DNA of 52,446 nucleotides from Lysobacterales bacterium (GCA_026988115.1 JALSLV010000064.1:1-52446), one strand, 5' to 3'. Positions 15,944 through 24,145 are shown, counted from the first letter of the stretch. The notes: a model not told the origin generated them from the letters alone. A program made the numbers and translations.

Positions 15944-17143
15944 ATGCCCATTTTAAAACAAATAAACAAGGCACTCGTGCCTATTAAGATTTACACCAAT
16001 GACATCAATTCAAAAGCAATTGATCAGCTGGTTAATATTGCCAATTTACCGATTGTGCACCATCATGTGGCAGCGATGCCCGATGTGCATGTTGGAATTG
16101 GTGCAACCGTTGGTTCGGTTATTCCGACACTCAATGCCGTTATTCCCGCCGCCGTTGGCGTGGATATTGGTTGTGGCATGAATGCTGTGCGTACCAGTTT
16201 GAAAGCCAGTGATTTGCCAGATAATTTATACAGTATCAGGCGAAATATCGAGCGATTGATTCCTGTGGGCTTTAATTGGCACAGCCGTGCGGTGGTCAAA
16301 TCATCAACCGTGAAGGCGCTTGATAAACCACTTGATGAAATTTTGTATAAGCATCCAAGCATTGCTAAGATGTTTCGCACCTTTCATCAAACATGGCATC
16401 GACAACTCGGCACTTTGGGTGGCGGCAACCATTTCGTTGAAATCTGTTTGGATGAAAACGATGAGGTGTGGATTATGCTGCACTCAGGTTCTCGTGGGGT
16501 TGGTAATGCCATTGGTCGTTATTTTATCAACTTGGCACAAAAAGATATGCAAAAACATCAGATTCATTTACCTGATAAAAATTTGGCTTATCTTAATGAA
16601 GGCACGCAATATTTTGATGACTACGTACAAGCAGTTAACTGGGCGCAAGAATACGCCTGGATAAACCGCCGTGAGATGATGAAATTAGTGGTTAATGCCT
16701 TAGGAGCATCAAAACTACCAAAGTTTACCTTAACCAAAAAAGCGATAAACTGCCACCATAATTATATTTCTTATGAAAGCCATTATGGTCAAAAAGTTTA
16801 TGTAACGCGTAAAGGTGCAATCAGTGCCCAAGTCGATGAGTTGGGAATAATCCCTGGTTCCATGGGAGCCAAATCATTTATTGTCAGAGGCAAGGGTTCA
16901 AAAGCCTCGTTTTGTTCGTGTTCGCACGGTGCTGGACGGGCGATGAGTCGAACCCAAGCCAAAAAGCAATTTAACGCCCTTGATTTGCAAATGCAAACCA
17001 GTGGTGTTGAATGCCGCAAAGACAAAGGTGTAGTGGATGAAATCCCAAGTGCTTACAAAGACATTGATGCGGTAATGAACAACCAACACGATTTGGTGTC
17101 TATAGAACACACGCTTAAACAAGTGGTGTGTGTAAAAGGTTAG
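15944..17143 (+). CDS. rtcB: RNA-splicing ligase RtcB
   Basis: GTP-dependent RNA ligase that joins 2',3'-cyclic phosphate (or 3'-phosphate) ends to 5'-hydroxyl ends in RNA repair. Length is 399 residues, typical of the short bacterial form. Metal-binding and active-site motifs are present: PDVHVGIGATVGS, VGVDIGCGMNAVRT, LGGGNHFVEI, HSGSRGVGN, and CSHGAGRAMSRTQA with the guanylylated histidine at residue 328. A ribosome site, AAAGGAAAG, lies upstream. It follows an attenuator-like leader and precedes a small basic gene. I see no rtcA or rtcR here. Identification is firm; the cellular substrate is not known. Confidence 0.96.
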   Translation: MPILKQINKALVPIKIYTNDINSKAIDQLVNIANLPIVHHHVAAMPDVHVGIGATVGSVIPTLNAVIPAAVGVDIGCGMNAVRTSLKASDLPDNLYSIRRNIERLIPVGFNWHSRAVVKSSTVKALDKPLDEILYKHPSIAKMFRTFHQTWHRQLGTLGGGNHFVEICLDENDEVWIMLHSGSRGVGNAIGRYFINLAQKDMQKHQIHLPDKNLAYLNEGTQYFDDYVQAVNWAQEYAWINRREMMKLVVNALGASKLPKFTLTKKAINCHHNYISYESHYGQKVYVTRKGAISAQVDELGIIPGSMGAKSFIVRGKGSKASFCSCSHGAGRAMSRTQAKKQFNALDLQMQTSGVECRKDKGVVDEIPSAYKDIDAVMNNQHDLVSIEHTLKQVVCVKG

Positions 17144-17151
17144 AACAAATA

Positions 17152-17178
17152 CGTCATTCCTGCGCAGGCAGGAATCTA
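17152..17178. repeat. half copy of the CATTCCTGC dispersed repeat
   Basis: CGTCATTCCTGCGCAGGCAG followed by GAATCTA is a small hairpin of the same family as 15846-15913. It lies directly after rtcB and before the ribosome site of the next gene. Confidence 0.6.
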
Positions 17179-17196
17179 ATTAAACAGGAGAAAACC

Positions 17197-17457
17197 ATGA
17201 AAAAGGTAAGAAACGTGGTCGCACGATTAGCCATTATGAAAAAAGGTGGCGTGCATGATAAGACCAACAAAGCCAAAAGATGCAAGCAAAAACAAAAGCT
17301 GCAAAAACAAATAAGGACCAATAATTTTGGTTCTTATTCTTTGATGCTACAACTTCGTTTCAGTTGTTTCCCACGTCGGCAATTTGACGGTAATTCTTGT
17401 TTGATTTTCTGTTGTTGTGTCAAGAGAAATACTTCCATTCTGAATTTCAGCGCATAA
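17197..17457 (+). CDS. small basic protein; frame runs through its own terminator
   Basis: The ATG at 17197 has a good ribosome site (CAGGAG, 7 bases upstream). The first 40 codons give a very basic peptide, KKVRNVVARLAIMKKGGVHD and then many Lys/Arg residues. It resembles small gammaproteobacterial proteins of unknown role, and its charge is in the style of RNA- or ribosome-binding peptides. The frame does not stop before the hairpin at 17313-17335 but continues to 17457, overlapping the 3' end of the convergent kinase gene. A second copy of the 3' part (20591-20679) has a TAA just before the same hairpin, so the stop was probably lost here (CTG-TAA versus CTG-CAA). Natural product length is therefore uncertain. 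Confidence 0.55.
   Translation: MKKVRNVVARLAIMKKGGVHDKTNKAKRCKQKQKLQKQIRTNNFGSYSLMLQLRFSCFPRRQFDGNSCLIFCCCVKRNTSILNFSA
17254..17342. repeat. 89-bp direct repeat, copy 1 (3' end of small gene plus terminator)
   Basis: About 90% identical to 20591-20679. It covers the last codons of the small basic gene and the hairpin AAGGACCAA-taatt-TTGGTTCTT (17313-17335). The two copies flank the kinase and cyclase genes in direct orientation. Confidence 0.85.
17313..17342 (+). terminator. terminator hairpin after/inside the small basic gene
   Basis: Stem AAGGACCAA / TTGGTTCTT with one G-U pair, loop TAATT, then ATTCTTTG. The T tract is weak. The hairpin lies inside the open frame of the small gene in this copy but after a stop codon in the second copy. 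Confidence 0.5.
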
Positions 17458-18963
17458 TTTTGCCGAATAAGTTCCAAAACCAGTCCCTGTTTTTTTATTT
17501 TGTGTCACAAATTTATCAAAAAACCTACCCCTGATTTCAACAGGTACACTTCCTTGATTCACTAATATAATTTCACAATACTTAGTAGAAGAACTGTAAG
17601 TAATATTTATTTTAATACACTCGTTAAAATCAGATGCCTCAAGTGCATTTTTAATAAGATTAGAAAAAAGTGAATAACACAGCAGTTTTTCTGCAAAAAC
17701 TTCAACTTTATTAGATTCTTTTATCTGGGTATTATTTAATAATATAGGGCATTGAACGGTGCAACTGCCTAATTCAATTAACACCTGTTTAATGAGTGCA
17801 ATTAATTCAACTTTTTCTGGTTTGAGTTGGTATGAACCATTTTCTATTTTGTACATATTCAATGAACTATTAATCATATCAAGCATTTGATAACCGCTAC
17901 TTTTACAAGCACTTAATAGTTTTATGGATTGCTCTGATAGACTTTGTTCTTTCAACATAATCAGACTCGGAATATTTATAACTGCATTTAGTGGAGTTTT
18001 TAAATCATGCTGATTCATGCGTTCCACTTGTTCTCTGAGTTGTACCAAGTCGTGGAGTTCTTCATTCCTTTTAAAGAGCGTTTTTTCCGTATTTCTTCTT
18101 TCCGCAAACAGAGTACCAATCAACAAAACAGATAAAACAACAGATAAAATGTAGAAATTTAGATTAATAACATCAATCACAGGATTTCCTGTAGCAAATG
18201 GTCCATAGCTGTTGCTGGTTGCATAACTAGCAAAAAGCCCCGTAATAAGGACAGCTATAACTGAATAGGTATTGTTTTTAACCGCTGCCAAATACACTAT
18301 AAGAGGTACAGTTAAACTCAGTAGTATTGCCAAACTTTTTATGGGCAACAAAAAAAACAAAAAGTAATTGAACAGTAAGAAGAAGACAACAACAGCGATA
18401 AGAATAAGAAACCTGATAGACTTATAATTGGCAAATAAAAGTAAAACTAAGGGTGTGACTAAAAATTGCCCAAGTATGTTCCCAAAAAACCAAAAAAGGA
18501 GGCTATTTAAATATTCTAATTTATCCACTATTGAAAAATAATATAAAACAGCATTGCCGAAAAAGGCACTAAAGGGCTGTAAAACAAGAGTGATAAGCAA
18601 CAATAAACCAATGACATCTCTTACAGATGACAAGGTTTTATTTAGTTTAAAATGATTAAACAAATACCAACCAATAAATGCTTCGCCAGTATTAACCAAA
18701 GAAATTAATAAGGCAGGCAAAATGGGCATGCTGGTGGTAATTGCTAATAAAAATTGACCAAAAAATATACCAATCAAAATAGGTCTACCAAAAAGAATAA
18801 CGCCCGCTAGGGCAAATCCTTCTGGCAAAAATATCACTAAACTTACAATGTAACTACTGACTAAACTTGTTGATATAAAAAAAACCAAGTGCCCAATCAA
18901 AAAATAGATTAGAGCCATTAGTATAATGTGAAAATAATTTATTTCTTTCTGAATTTCAATCAT
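17347..18963 (-). CDS. MASE1-domain sensor histidine kinase
   Basis: A 538-residue membrane kinase. Residues about 1-285 are a MASE1 integral-membrane sensor with eight or more helices and the typical FLPEGFALAGVILFG phrase. A HisKA-like dimerisation segment follows with the phospho-acceptor His near 319 (NQHDLKTPLNAV). The HATPase domain has an N box (NLIKNALEASD) and a G box (GTGFGTYSAK). There is no receiver domain and no adjacent response regulator. It is downstream of the MASE1 diguanylate cyclase gene with 29 bases between, so the two are co-transcribed and may read the same signal. Its ligand is unknown. Confidence 0.9.
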   Translation of the reverse strand: MIEIQKEINYFHIILMALIYFLIGHLVFFISTSLVSSYIVSLVIFLPEGFALAGVILFGRPILIGIFFGQFLLAITTSMPILPALLISLVNTGEAFIGWYLFNHFKLNKTLSSVRDVIGLLLLITLVLQPFSAFFGNAVLYYFSIVDKLEYLNSLLFWFFGNILGQFLVTPLVLLLFANYKSIRFLILIAVVVFFLLFNYFLFFLLPIKSLAILLSLTVPLIVYLAAVKNNTYSVIAVLITGLFASYATSNSYGPFATGNPVIDVINLNFYILSVVLSVLLIGTLFAERRNTEKTLFKRNEELHDLVQLREQVERMNQHDLKTPLNAVINIPSLIMLKEQSLSEQSIKLLSACKSSGYQMLDMINSSLNMYKIENGSYQLKPEKVELIALIKQVLIELGSCTVQCPILLNNTQIKESNKVEVFAEKLLCYSLFSNLIKNALEASDFNECIKINITYSSSTKYCEIILVNQGSVPVEIRGRFFDKFVTQNKKTGTGFGTYSAKLCAEIQNGSISLDTTTENQTRITVKLPTWETTETKL

Positions 18964-18992
18964 CTTTTATCCAAAGGCAAGGCTTAATAATT

Positions 18993-20462
18993 TTACACAT
19001 GAGAAATACCATTATAGTAGACAAACCGATGCTTGCCTCCATGTTTTGCCTTGTACATTGCATCATCTGCAAATTTAATCAATTCATCCGTTTTTTTGCT
19101 GTTATCAGGATAAATAGAGACACCAATACTTAAAGAGACTGTGACTGTATCGTGGTTAATGGTTATGGGTTGGTTTGTTACGACTAATATTTTTTTCAAA
19201 ATAGAGTTAAGTGCTTCATTGGTTTTTATATCCACAAAAATTAATAAAAACTCATCTCCACCTAAACGTAGCAAAAGGTCATCAGCTCTTATGTTGTTTT
19301 GAATTCTTTTTACTGTTTGCTTTAAAACTTCATCACCAAAATTGTGTCCATATGTATCGTTGACTTGCTTAAAACCATCTATATCAAAAAAACAAACAGC
19401 ACTTCTGGTTTGGTATAAGTGACCTAAGGAAACAATATGTTGCATGTGTTCTTTTAACAAATTTCGGTTGGCTAGCCCAGTTAAATTATCATACAAAGCC
19501 ATTGACTTTAATTTTTCCTCCACCACTCTTTTTTCATCAAACAGAGTGCCAATAATAAGAACGAGCAGGATATGCGACAAAATATAAAAGTTTAAATCAA
19601 TGATATTATCAATATTGGAGTGGTGTTGAAAAACACCTGTGCCTTTAAATGTTGCATACAAAGCGATAATTGCAATGATAATTGTCGCAATATAAGCCGT
19701 TGTAATGTTACGAAAAGCTGCAATGAGTACAACTATTGGCATGGTTAAACATAACAAGATTGGTAAACTTTTTATTGGAAAAAGGACGAGTATTAAGTAG
19801 TTTAATACTAAGAAAAAGCATACAGTTAACGTCACATCTCTTAAACTTAAATCTTTGCCATGCGCATAAAGCAATAGCAAAAATGGCGTAAAGAGTATTT
19901 GCCCGATAGCATTACCAAACCACCAAGAAAAAACATTTTTGTAAAAAGAAGAACTATTAGAAACATCAAAAACTAATAAAATAAAATTGCCCAAAATAGA
20001 ACTAAAAGGCTGTAATACTAGAACAATCAACAACAATAAACCAATAACGTCTCTGAGGTGTTTCAGTGATTTATCCAAACCAAAATAGTTGAATAAACTC
20101 ACGGCAATTAGAGCCTCAATAGAATTAACCGCAGAGATAAGAATAGCAGGATAAAAATGCATATTAGTACTAAGAGCAAGAATCAATTGCCCAAAAAAGA
20201 TACCAAGCCATAGTTTTCTGCCAAAAATAAGAACAGCAGCCAAAGCAAAACCCTCAGATGCAAAGTAAACTATGGTAACAACAAGATCATTACCTGCTAT
20301 CATAAAACTTAGCTTTCCAGATACAAAGTACACTAAAGCCAGGATAGAAATTTGGATGAGGTAAAAAACAGGCTTAATTAAGTAAATTGAAAGGCCAAAA
20401 ATAGTAAACAATATTTTATTGCCAGATTGAATCATTTCTGAAATGAGAATCCTTGTTTGCAA
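18993..20462 (-). CDS. MASE1-domain diguanylate cyclase (GGDEF)
   Basis: A 489-residue membrane protein. A MASE1 sensor occupies about residues 25-320 and a GGDEF domain about 325-485. The catalytic GGDEF is intact near 401-405. Exactly five residues before it lies RADD, the RxxD inhibitory site that lets c-di-GMP turn the enzyme off. It should make c-di-GMP from two GTP at the membrane, with product inhibition. The membrane part is clearly paralogous to the neighbouring kinase (SEGFALAAVLIFG against PEGFALAGVILFG). One sensor type therefore seems to have been joined to two different outputs. Confidence 0.92.
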   Translation of the reverse strand: MQTRILISEMIQSGNKILFTIFGLSIYLIKPVFYLIQISILALVYFVSGKLSFMIAGNDLVVTIVYFASEGFALAAVLIFGRKLWLGIFFGQLILALSTNMHFYPAILISAVNSIEALIAVSLFNYFGLDKSLKHLRDVIGLLLLIVLVLQPFSSILGNFILLVFDVSNSSSFYKNVFSWWFGNAIGQILFTPFLLLLYAHGKDLSLRDVTLTVCFFLVLNYLILVLFPIKSLPILLCLTMPIVVLIAAFRNITTAYIATIIIAIIALYATFKGTGVFQHHSNIDNIIDLNFYILSHILLVLIIGTLFDEKRVVEEKLKSMALYDNLTGLANRNLLKEHMQHIVSLGHLYQTRSAVCFFDIDGFKQVNDTYGHNFGDEVLKQTVKRIQNNIRADDLLLRLGGDEFLLIFVDIKTNEALNSILKKILVVTNQPITINHDTVTVSLSIGVSIYPDNSKKTDELIKFADDAMYKAKHGGKHRFVYYNGISHV

Positions 20463-20590
20463 ATCTATTGGTCTTTATACCTTAAAAAAATGCTCAAAGC
20501 AATGTTTCTTGATAAAACACTTAATCAGGTGTGTTCTAGGACTCTATTAAGTAGATTAATTTGCATACTGATTTATAAAAAAATTACTCT

Positions 20591-20679
20591 CATGATAAAA
20601 GCAACAAAGCCAAAAGAAGCGCACAAGAACAAAAGCTGTAAAAACAAATAAGGACCAATAATTTTGGTTCTTATTCTTT
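20591..20679. repeat. 89-bp direct repeat, copy 2 (truncated small-gene 3' end plus terminator)
   Basis: Matches 17254-17342. In the frame of the small basic gene this copy reads HDKSNKAKRSAQEQKL and then stops, followed by the identical hairpin. The sequence upstream of 20591 is unrelated to the gene's 5' part, so this is a remnant without a start. Confidence 0.85.
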
Positions 20680-20688
20680 TGTGTGTTA

Positions 20689-20973
20689 ATATTAACCCTG
20701 CTAGATAATACTGTTCATCAGGAGTTAAAGAAATTCCCATATCAAGGCGTAGCCTGCAATTAATGGTTGTTCCCTTGATAAAGGCTACAACGCTGAGATG
20801 GGGATTTCTTTAACTCCCTATCTTGTTGAAATAAAAATGAAAGGTCTAATCCTATTGGCTCTTGGACTGCGTTATCAGCATTTGATATAGGATGGCTAAA
20901 CCTTCATGCTGATGCCTTGCCAAGAACAAATAGGATTAGACTGATGTGCGGTATTATCTAGTAGGGTTAATAT
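20689..20973. other. 285-bp three-way-junction element with pseudoknot potential
   Basis: The outer stem pairs 20689-20721 with 20941-20973 (29 of 33 positions), opening with ATATTAACCCT and closing with AGGGTTAATAT. Arm 1 pairs 20721-20743 (GGAGTTAAAGAAATTCCC...) with 20795-20817. Inside it, TATCAAGG (20740-20747) pairs with CCTTGATA (20773-20780), and GTAGCCT (20749-20755) pairs with AGGCTAC (20782-20788). These two interleave as a pseudoknot. Arm 2 pairs GTCTAATCCTATT (20844-20856) with 20929-20941, then CTTGG with CCAAG, then ATCAGCAT (20874-20881) with ATGCTGAT (20906-20913). It encodes no protein. It could be a structured RNA or a complex MITE. I do not recognise it. Confidence 0.75.
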
Positions 20974-21002
20974 CTGCTCAAAAATACATTACGGAAAGAA
21001 CT

Positions 21003-21386
21003 ATGAAGAAACTCACTTTCAATTTAATTTTACTGGCATCATTTATGCTATTAACCTCGTGTACGCAATTTGGGCCTGAGCAGACTCAAGCATGGGATAA
21101 AATTGATAAAGGAGCTTTAATTTTAGATGTGAGAAGCAAACAAGAGTTTGAGGAAGGGCATTTGGCTCATGCGATTAATATTGAATACGAAAACACTCCA
21201 AAACTTGTTAAAAGAATTGGAAAAAACAAAGAGCGTTCGGTGGTTTTATATTGCCGTTCGGGTCGTCGGGCTTCTGTAGCCTTGGCAGAATTGAAGAAGT
21301 TGGGCTATAGCAATGTTTTTAATGGTGGTGGATTAAAGGCTATGAAAGCGGCTAAAAAAGAGCATGAAAAGGCAAAAATGCAATAA
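21003..21386 (+). CDS. rhodanese-domain lipoprotein
   Basis: A 127-residue lipoprotein. The N-terminus MKKLTFNLILLASFMLLTSC ends in a lipobox with the modified cysteine at residue 20. The rest is a single rhodanese domain: ILDVRSKQEFEEGHLAHAINIEY, then the active-site loop CRSGRRA with Cys84. Such proteins transfer sulfane sulfur or bind sulfur compounds in the periplasm. I chose 21003 over a GTG at 20946 because the lipoprotein signal starts here and the earlier start would lie in the palindromic element. A terminator follows. Confidence 0.88.
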   Translation: MKKLTFNLILLASFMLLTSCTQFGPEQTQAWDKIDKGALILDVRSKQEFEEGHLAHAINIEYENTPKLVKRIGKNKERSVVLYCRSGRRASVALAELKKLGYSNVFNGGGLKAMKAAKKEHEKAKMQ

Positions 21387-21396
21387 TTTTGCACAA

Positions 21397-21425
21397 AAAA
21401 ACACCTCTGTAAAAGAGGTGTTTTT
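21397..21425 (+). terminator. intrinsic terminator
   Basis: AACACCTCT / AGAGGTGTT stem with a GTAAA loop, flanked by A and T tracts. It serves the rhodanese gene and possibly the convergent gene. Confidence 0.85.
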
Positions 21426-21448
21426 CTTACCTAAACTTTAAATTAAAT

Positions 21449-22141
21449 TTATTTCCAAGGATTAAAATTTATTGGGCCGACAGGTGTTGGTGAAAGAACC
21501 CATTGTACTGAATCGATGCCAATGTAGTTGGAGTTGTTGCCATAAAACCCAGCATCTTCGACATAGTAAACAAAAGCGACGCGCCCATCACCACCAATAT
21601 TAGCGCTAAATTGTTGCCAAGTTTGTAAAGGGTAACCAACGCTGGCATCCGTTGATTTGCTTAAGTCAGGATTGATAACCAATAAAGTTTCGGTAAAGTC
21701 ACCAAAACCGTCAGTGCAATTGCCTGTGTTGATTTCACCTGTTGGGCTATAAACCATGTATAAACGATCGGGAAATACAGTGAAATTATTGTTGGCTATT
21801 CGAGAACGCGTATAAAAAGAGACGGATTCAAGATTGCCTAATTCTGGCATGATAAGGTAGTTGCAGATAGTTCCCGGAGTGCCAGCCAATGAACGTGTGT
21901 TGCGGTGGTTGGCAGCAATATAAGAGTTAGGTTCACCATCTTGGGCAATAAAAATGGTTTGTTGATCAGATCCCTGAAACCAAGCAGAGTCTCCCATGGG
22001 GGAAGATTGGTTTGATATAACCCAACCAGGTAAGTTTTCTACATCAGTAAAACCTTGGTCTGTAGGTGCAACTTGGGCAATAGCTAAGGGTGATGCACAG
22101 AGTAGTGCGATTGATAATTTTTGAATAAAGGATGTTTTCAT
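21449..22141 (-). CDS. secreted choice-of-anchor J-type protein
   Basis: About 230 residues. A signal peptide (MKTSFIQKLSIALLCASPLAIA) precedes a single beta-sandwich domain. That domain has GWVISNQSSPMGDSAWFQG, a SYIAANHRNTR segment, LIMPELGNLESVSFYTRSR and FPDRLYMVYS. This is the pattern of choice-of-anchor J (cleaved-adhesin-like) domains. Unlike other family members, which end in a sorting signal, it ends PVGPINFNPWK without a recognisable one. The 22141 start places the signal peptide at the N-terminus; an upstream start at 22204 would overlap prmC. Substrate is unknown. Confidence 0.75.
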   Translation of the reverse strand: MKTSFIQKLSIALLCASPLAIAQVAPTDQGFTDVENLPGWVISNQSSPMGDSAWFQGSDQQTIFIAQDGEPNSYIAANHRNTRSLAGTPGTICNYLIMPELGNLESVSFYTRSRIANNNFTVFPDRLYMVYSPTGEINTGNCTDGFGDFTETLLVINPDLSKSTDASVGYPLQTWQQFSANIGGDGRVAFVYYVEDAGFYGNNSNYIGIDSVQWVLSPTPVGPINFNPWK

Positions 22142-22194
22142 AATAATGTTACTGGTTAATGCAATTAATGGATGGATTGTATAATTTTGAACAT

Positions 22195-23022
22195 TCAATA
22201 GCAAGATTTTGGCGCATCAGCTGTGGTAATTCGTTGGATGCCTGCTAAATCACGGTGAGATTTAACATTTAAATAACAATTGGACTTAAGTTTTTGTTGC
22301 ACAACTTCGGATTGATTGTATCCGTGTTCCAAAATCAATTGTGCCGTTTTTGTCATGTGGAGTTTGGCGTGGTTAATGATATGCTCTAAATCTGAATAGC
22401 CTTTTTTATTGGCTACCAAGGCACTTCGTGGTTCAAATTGCAAATTAGATAAATGGCAATCATCTTTGGCAATATAGGGTGGGTTGGAAATAACAAAATC
22501 AAAGCGTTTGCCAGTTAAGTTTTCAAACCAATTGCTTTGCAATATGGTGACATTGGTAAGCTGATACTTATCTTTGTTGCTCATGGCTGTTGCAACACAT
22601 TTGCTGCATTGGTCGATAGCAAAAATATTTGCCTTTGGTCGCTCAAGTGCTAGGCTTAAGGCAATGGCGCCTGTGCCTGTTCCCAAATCAAGAATTGAGC
22701 CATCAAAATCGCTAGGGGTTTTTTCCAAAACGTATTCAACAATCAACTCTGTTTCGGGTCGTGGAATCAAAGTGTATTCATTTACATTTAAGCTCAGTGA
22801 CCAAAAATCTTTTGTGCCCGTTAAGTATGCAAACGGTATGCCTTGTTGTCTTTTTTCCAGTAATTGGTGAATTGTGTCTAATTGCGGTTGTTGCAGTTCT
22901 TTATCGTAAATAAACAATCCCGCGGTATTGATTTTTAACACGTAGGTCATAACAACTTCAATTTCTCTCTTGTCAAGTTGGTATTGTTTTTGGAGTTCTT
23001 GAATGAGTGTGGATAACGCCAT
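22195..23022 (-). CDS. prmC: peptide chain release factor N5-glutamine methyltransferase PrmC
   Basis: Methylates the GGQ glutamine of release factors RF1 and RF2. The protein is 275 residues. An N-terminal helical domain (about 1-75) is followed by a Rossmann methyltransferase with motif I ILDLGTGTGAIALSLA and the substrate-glutamine motif ISNPPYI. Start 23022 gives MALSTLIQEL, in line with the family; the longer form would add 14 residues. prfA, its usual neighbour, is not in the window. Confidence 0.95.
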   Translation of the reverse strand: MALSTLIQELQKQYQLDKREIEVVMTYVLKINTAGLFIYDKELQQPQLDTIHQLLEKRQQGIPFAYLTGTKDFWSLSLNVNEYTLIPRPETELIVEYVLEKTPSDFDGSILDLGTGTGAIALSLALERPKANIFAIDQCSKCVATAMSNKDKYQLTNVTILQSNWFENLTGKRFDFVISNPPYIAKDDCHLSNLQFEPRSALVANKKGYSDLEHIINHAKLHMTKTAQLILEHGYNQSEVVQQKLKSNCYLNVKSHRDLAGIQRITTADAPKSCY

Positions 23023-23106
23023 GCCAGTGTTTTCATGTATAAAAAAAAGTGTATTATAACCCAAGGGTTACAATACACTCTCCTAGAGAGGTTTTATTGG
23101 CTAATT

Positions 23107-23595
23107 TTAGCCAAAGCCACCAGAGTAAATAATATCATCTGTTACTTTGTTTGATGTTTTGGTTTGTGTTTGAGCAGACCTATTAGGCACGGTGTCTTCA
23201 AAGTTGGCAGTAAACACTTCTTTGCTAGGAGAAGTCAGTGGTGTGACTTGCGAAGAATCAAACTGTGGATAACTGATGTAGACAATAGAGGCTAAAGCTG
23301 CAGTGGCTAATGCAGGTCTCAACCACGAAAACAGTTCTTCAAATACAGAAGAATGTGTTGATTGATTGGCTGATGCTACATCGCTAGCAACAGACTTGGA
23401 CCAATCTTGCAATTGATTAATCACTTGGTAACTCGCACTTAAGTGACTGTTATCTGCGATTTTTTCGGCAACAGCTATCCTCGCATCAGATGCGTGAGAG
23501 AAATCATTTAAGCTTTCAATCGACGAATCAATCGGCGATGTCTTGGCTTGCTTAAAGAGTTGCGATAATTGTTGTTCAGTTAATTTCATATTCAA
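23107..23595 (-). CDS. putative anti-sigma or sigma-associated membrane protein
   Basis: A 162-residue protein. A soluble N-terminal part (about 1-85) is followed by one membrane helix near residues 92-108 (ALATAALASIVYISY) and a short extracytoplasmic tail. It overlaps the 3' end of the ECF sigma gene by 20 bases, the usual arrangement for an anti-sigma factor, although I find no zinc-binding HxxxCxxC. The tail ends DDIIYSGGFG, a loose echo of the DxIFxxGFE ends of the secreted proteins here. Confidence 0.55.
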   Translation of the reverse strand: MNMKLTEQQLSQLFKQAKTSPIDSSIESLNDFSHASDARIAVAEKIADNSHLSASYQVINQLQDWSKSVASDVASANQSTHSSVFEELFSWLRPALATAALASIVYISYPQFDSSQVTPLTSPSKEVFTANFEDTVPNRSAQTQTKTSNKVTDDIIYSGGFG

Positions 23596-24136
23596 TGCCT
23601 AATTCATGCAGTTTATCTTTTAAATCTTTCATTCCTCTTTTTGAGAGGTTGCCTGCTTTGTGAAAAGACCAACCAGTCATTTCACCTATTTCTTTTACCG
23701 AAAATCCTTGCAATCGCAATTTTACTGCGATACGCCGACTTTCTTTTAATGTTTCAATTACAATCAGTACGCGTTTAATCATTTCTTCATTGGCATGACC
23801 TTCATCTGGGTTAGATGCCTCTGAAATAAGACTGGGAGCATAATACTCGTCGTCATTTTCATCAGGTATTGTCATTTCACCTTTGAGCTTTTGATTTTTA
23901 CGAGCCAAATCTATAATGACGTTGGCTGTAATTCTGTATATGTAACTATAAGACGAAATCTTTTCATTTTTTGGGTCACTTTTTATTAAATTTAATAATT
24001 TAATGCAGACTTCTTGTTCGATATCTTCGGCAGTGAGTCCTTTTATCTCAGGTCTTTGAAAGGAAACAGCTTTGATAACCAAGGCATGATTTTGGGCAAA
24101 TATTTTTTGGATTTGTGATTTACTTGGCATTTTCAC
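23576..24136 (-). CDS. ECF-type RNA polymerase sigma factor
   Basis: A 186-residue sigma factor. Region 2 includes GLTAEDIEQEVCIKLL and SYIYRITANVIIDLARK. Region 4 includes ESRRIAVKLRLQGFSVKEIGEMTGWSFHKAGNLSKRGMKDL, an HTH. A rather long acidic linker (PDENDDEYYAPSLISEA) joins them. It is preceded by 9 bases by the ankyrin gene and followed with overlap by a membrane protein, so the three genes form one transcript. Region 4 departs somewhat from classical ECFs (WSFHKAGNLSKRG), and I cannot assign a group. Confidence 0.85.
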   Translation of the reverse strand: MKMPSKSQIQKIFAQNHALVIKAVSFQRPEIKGLTAEDIEQEVCIKLLNLIKSDPKNEKISSYSYIYRITANVIIDLARKNQKLKGEMTIPDENDDEYYAPSLISEASNPDEGHANEEMIKRVLIVIETLKESRRIAVKLRLQGFSVKEIGEMTGWSFHKAGNLSKRGMKDLKDKLHELGIEYEIN

Positions 24137-24145
24137 ATTACCAAA

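Noticed and set aside
16915-16945. GAGTCGAACCC resembling a tRNA T-loop
   Set aside because: It is inside the conserved rtcB coding sequence and no cloverleaf can be formed around it.
20457-20651. 64-residue plus-strand frame upstream of the junction element
   Set aside because: Its end is the duplicated tail of the small basic gene read in another frame, and its start overlaps the cyclase start on the other strand; no coding evidence.
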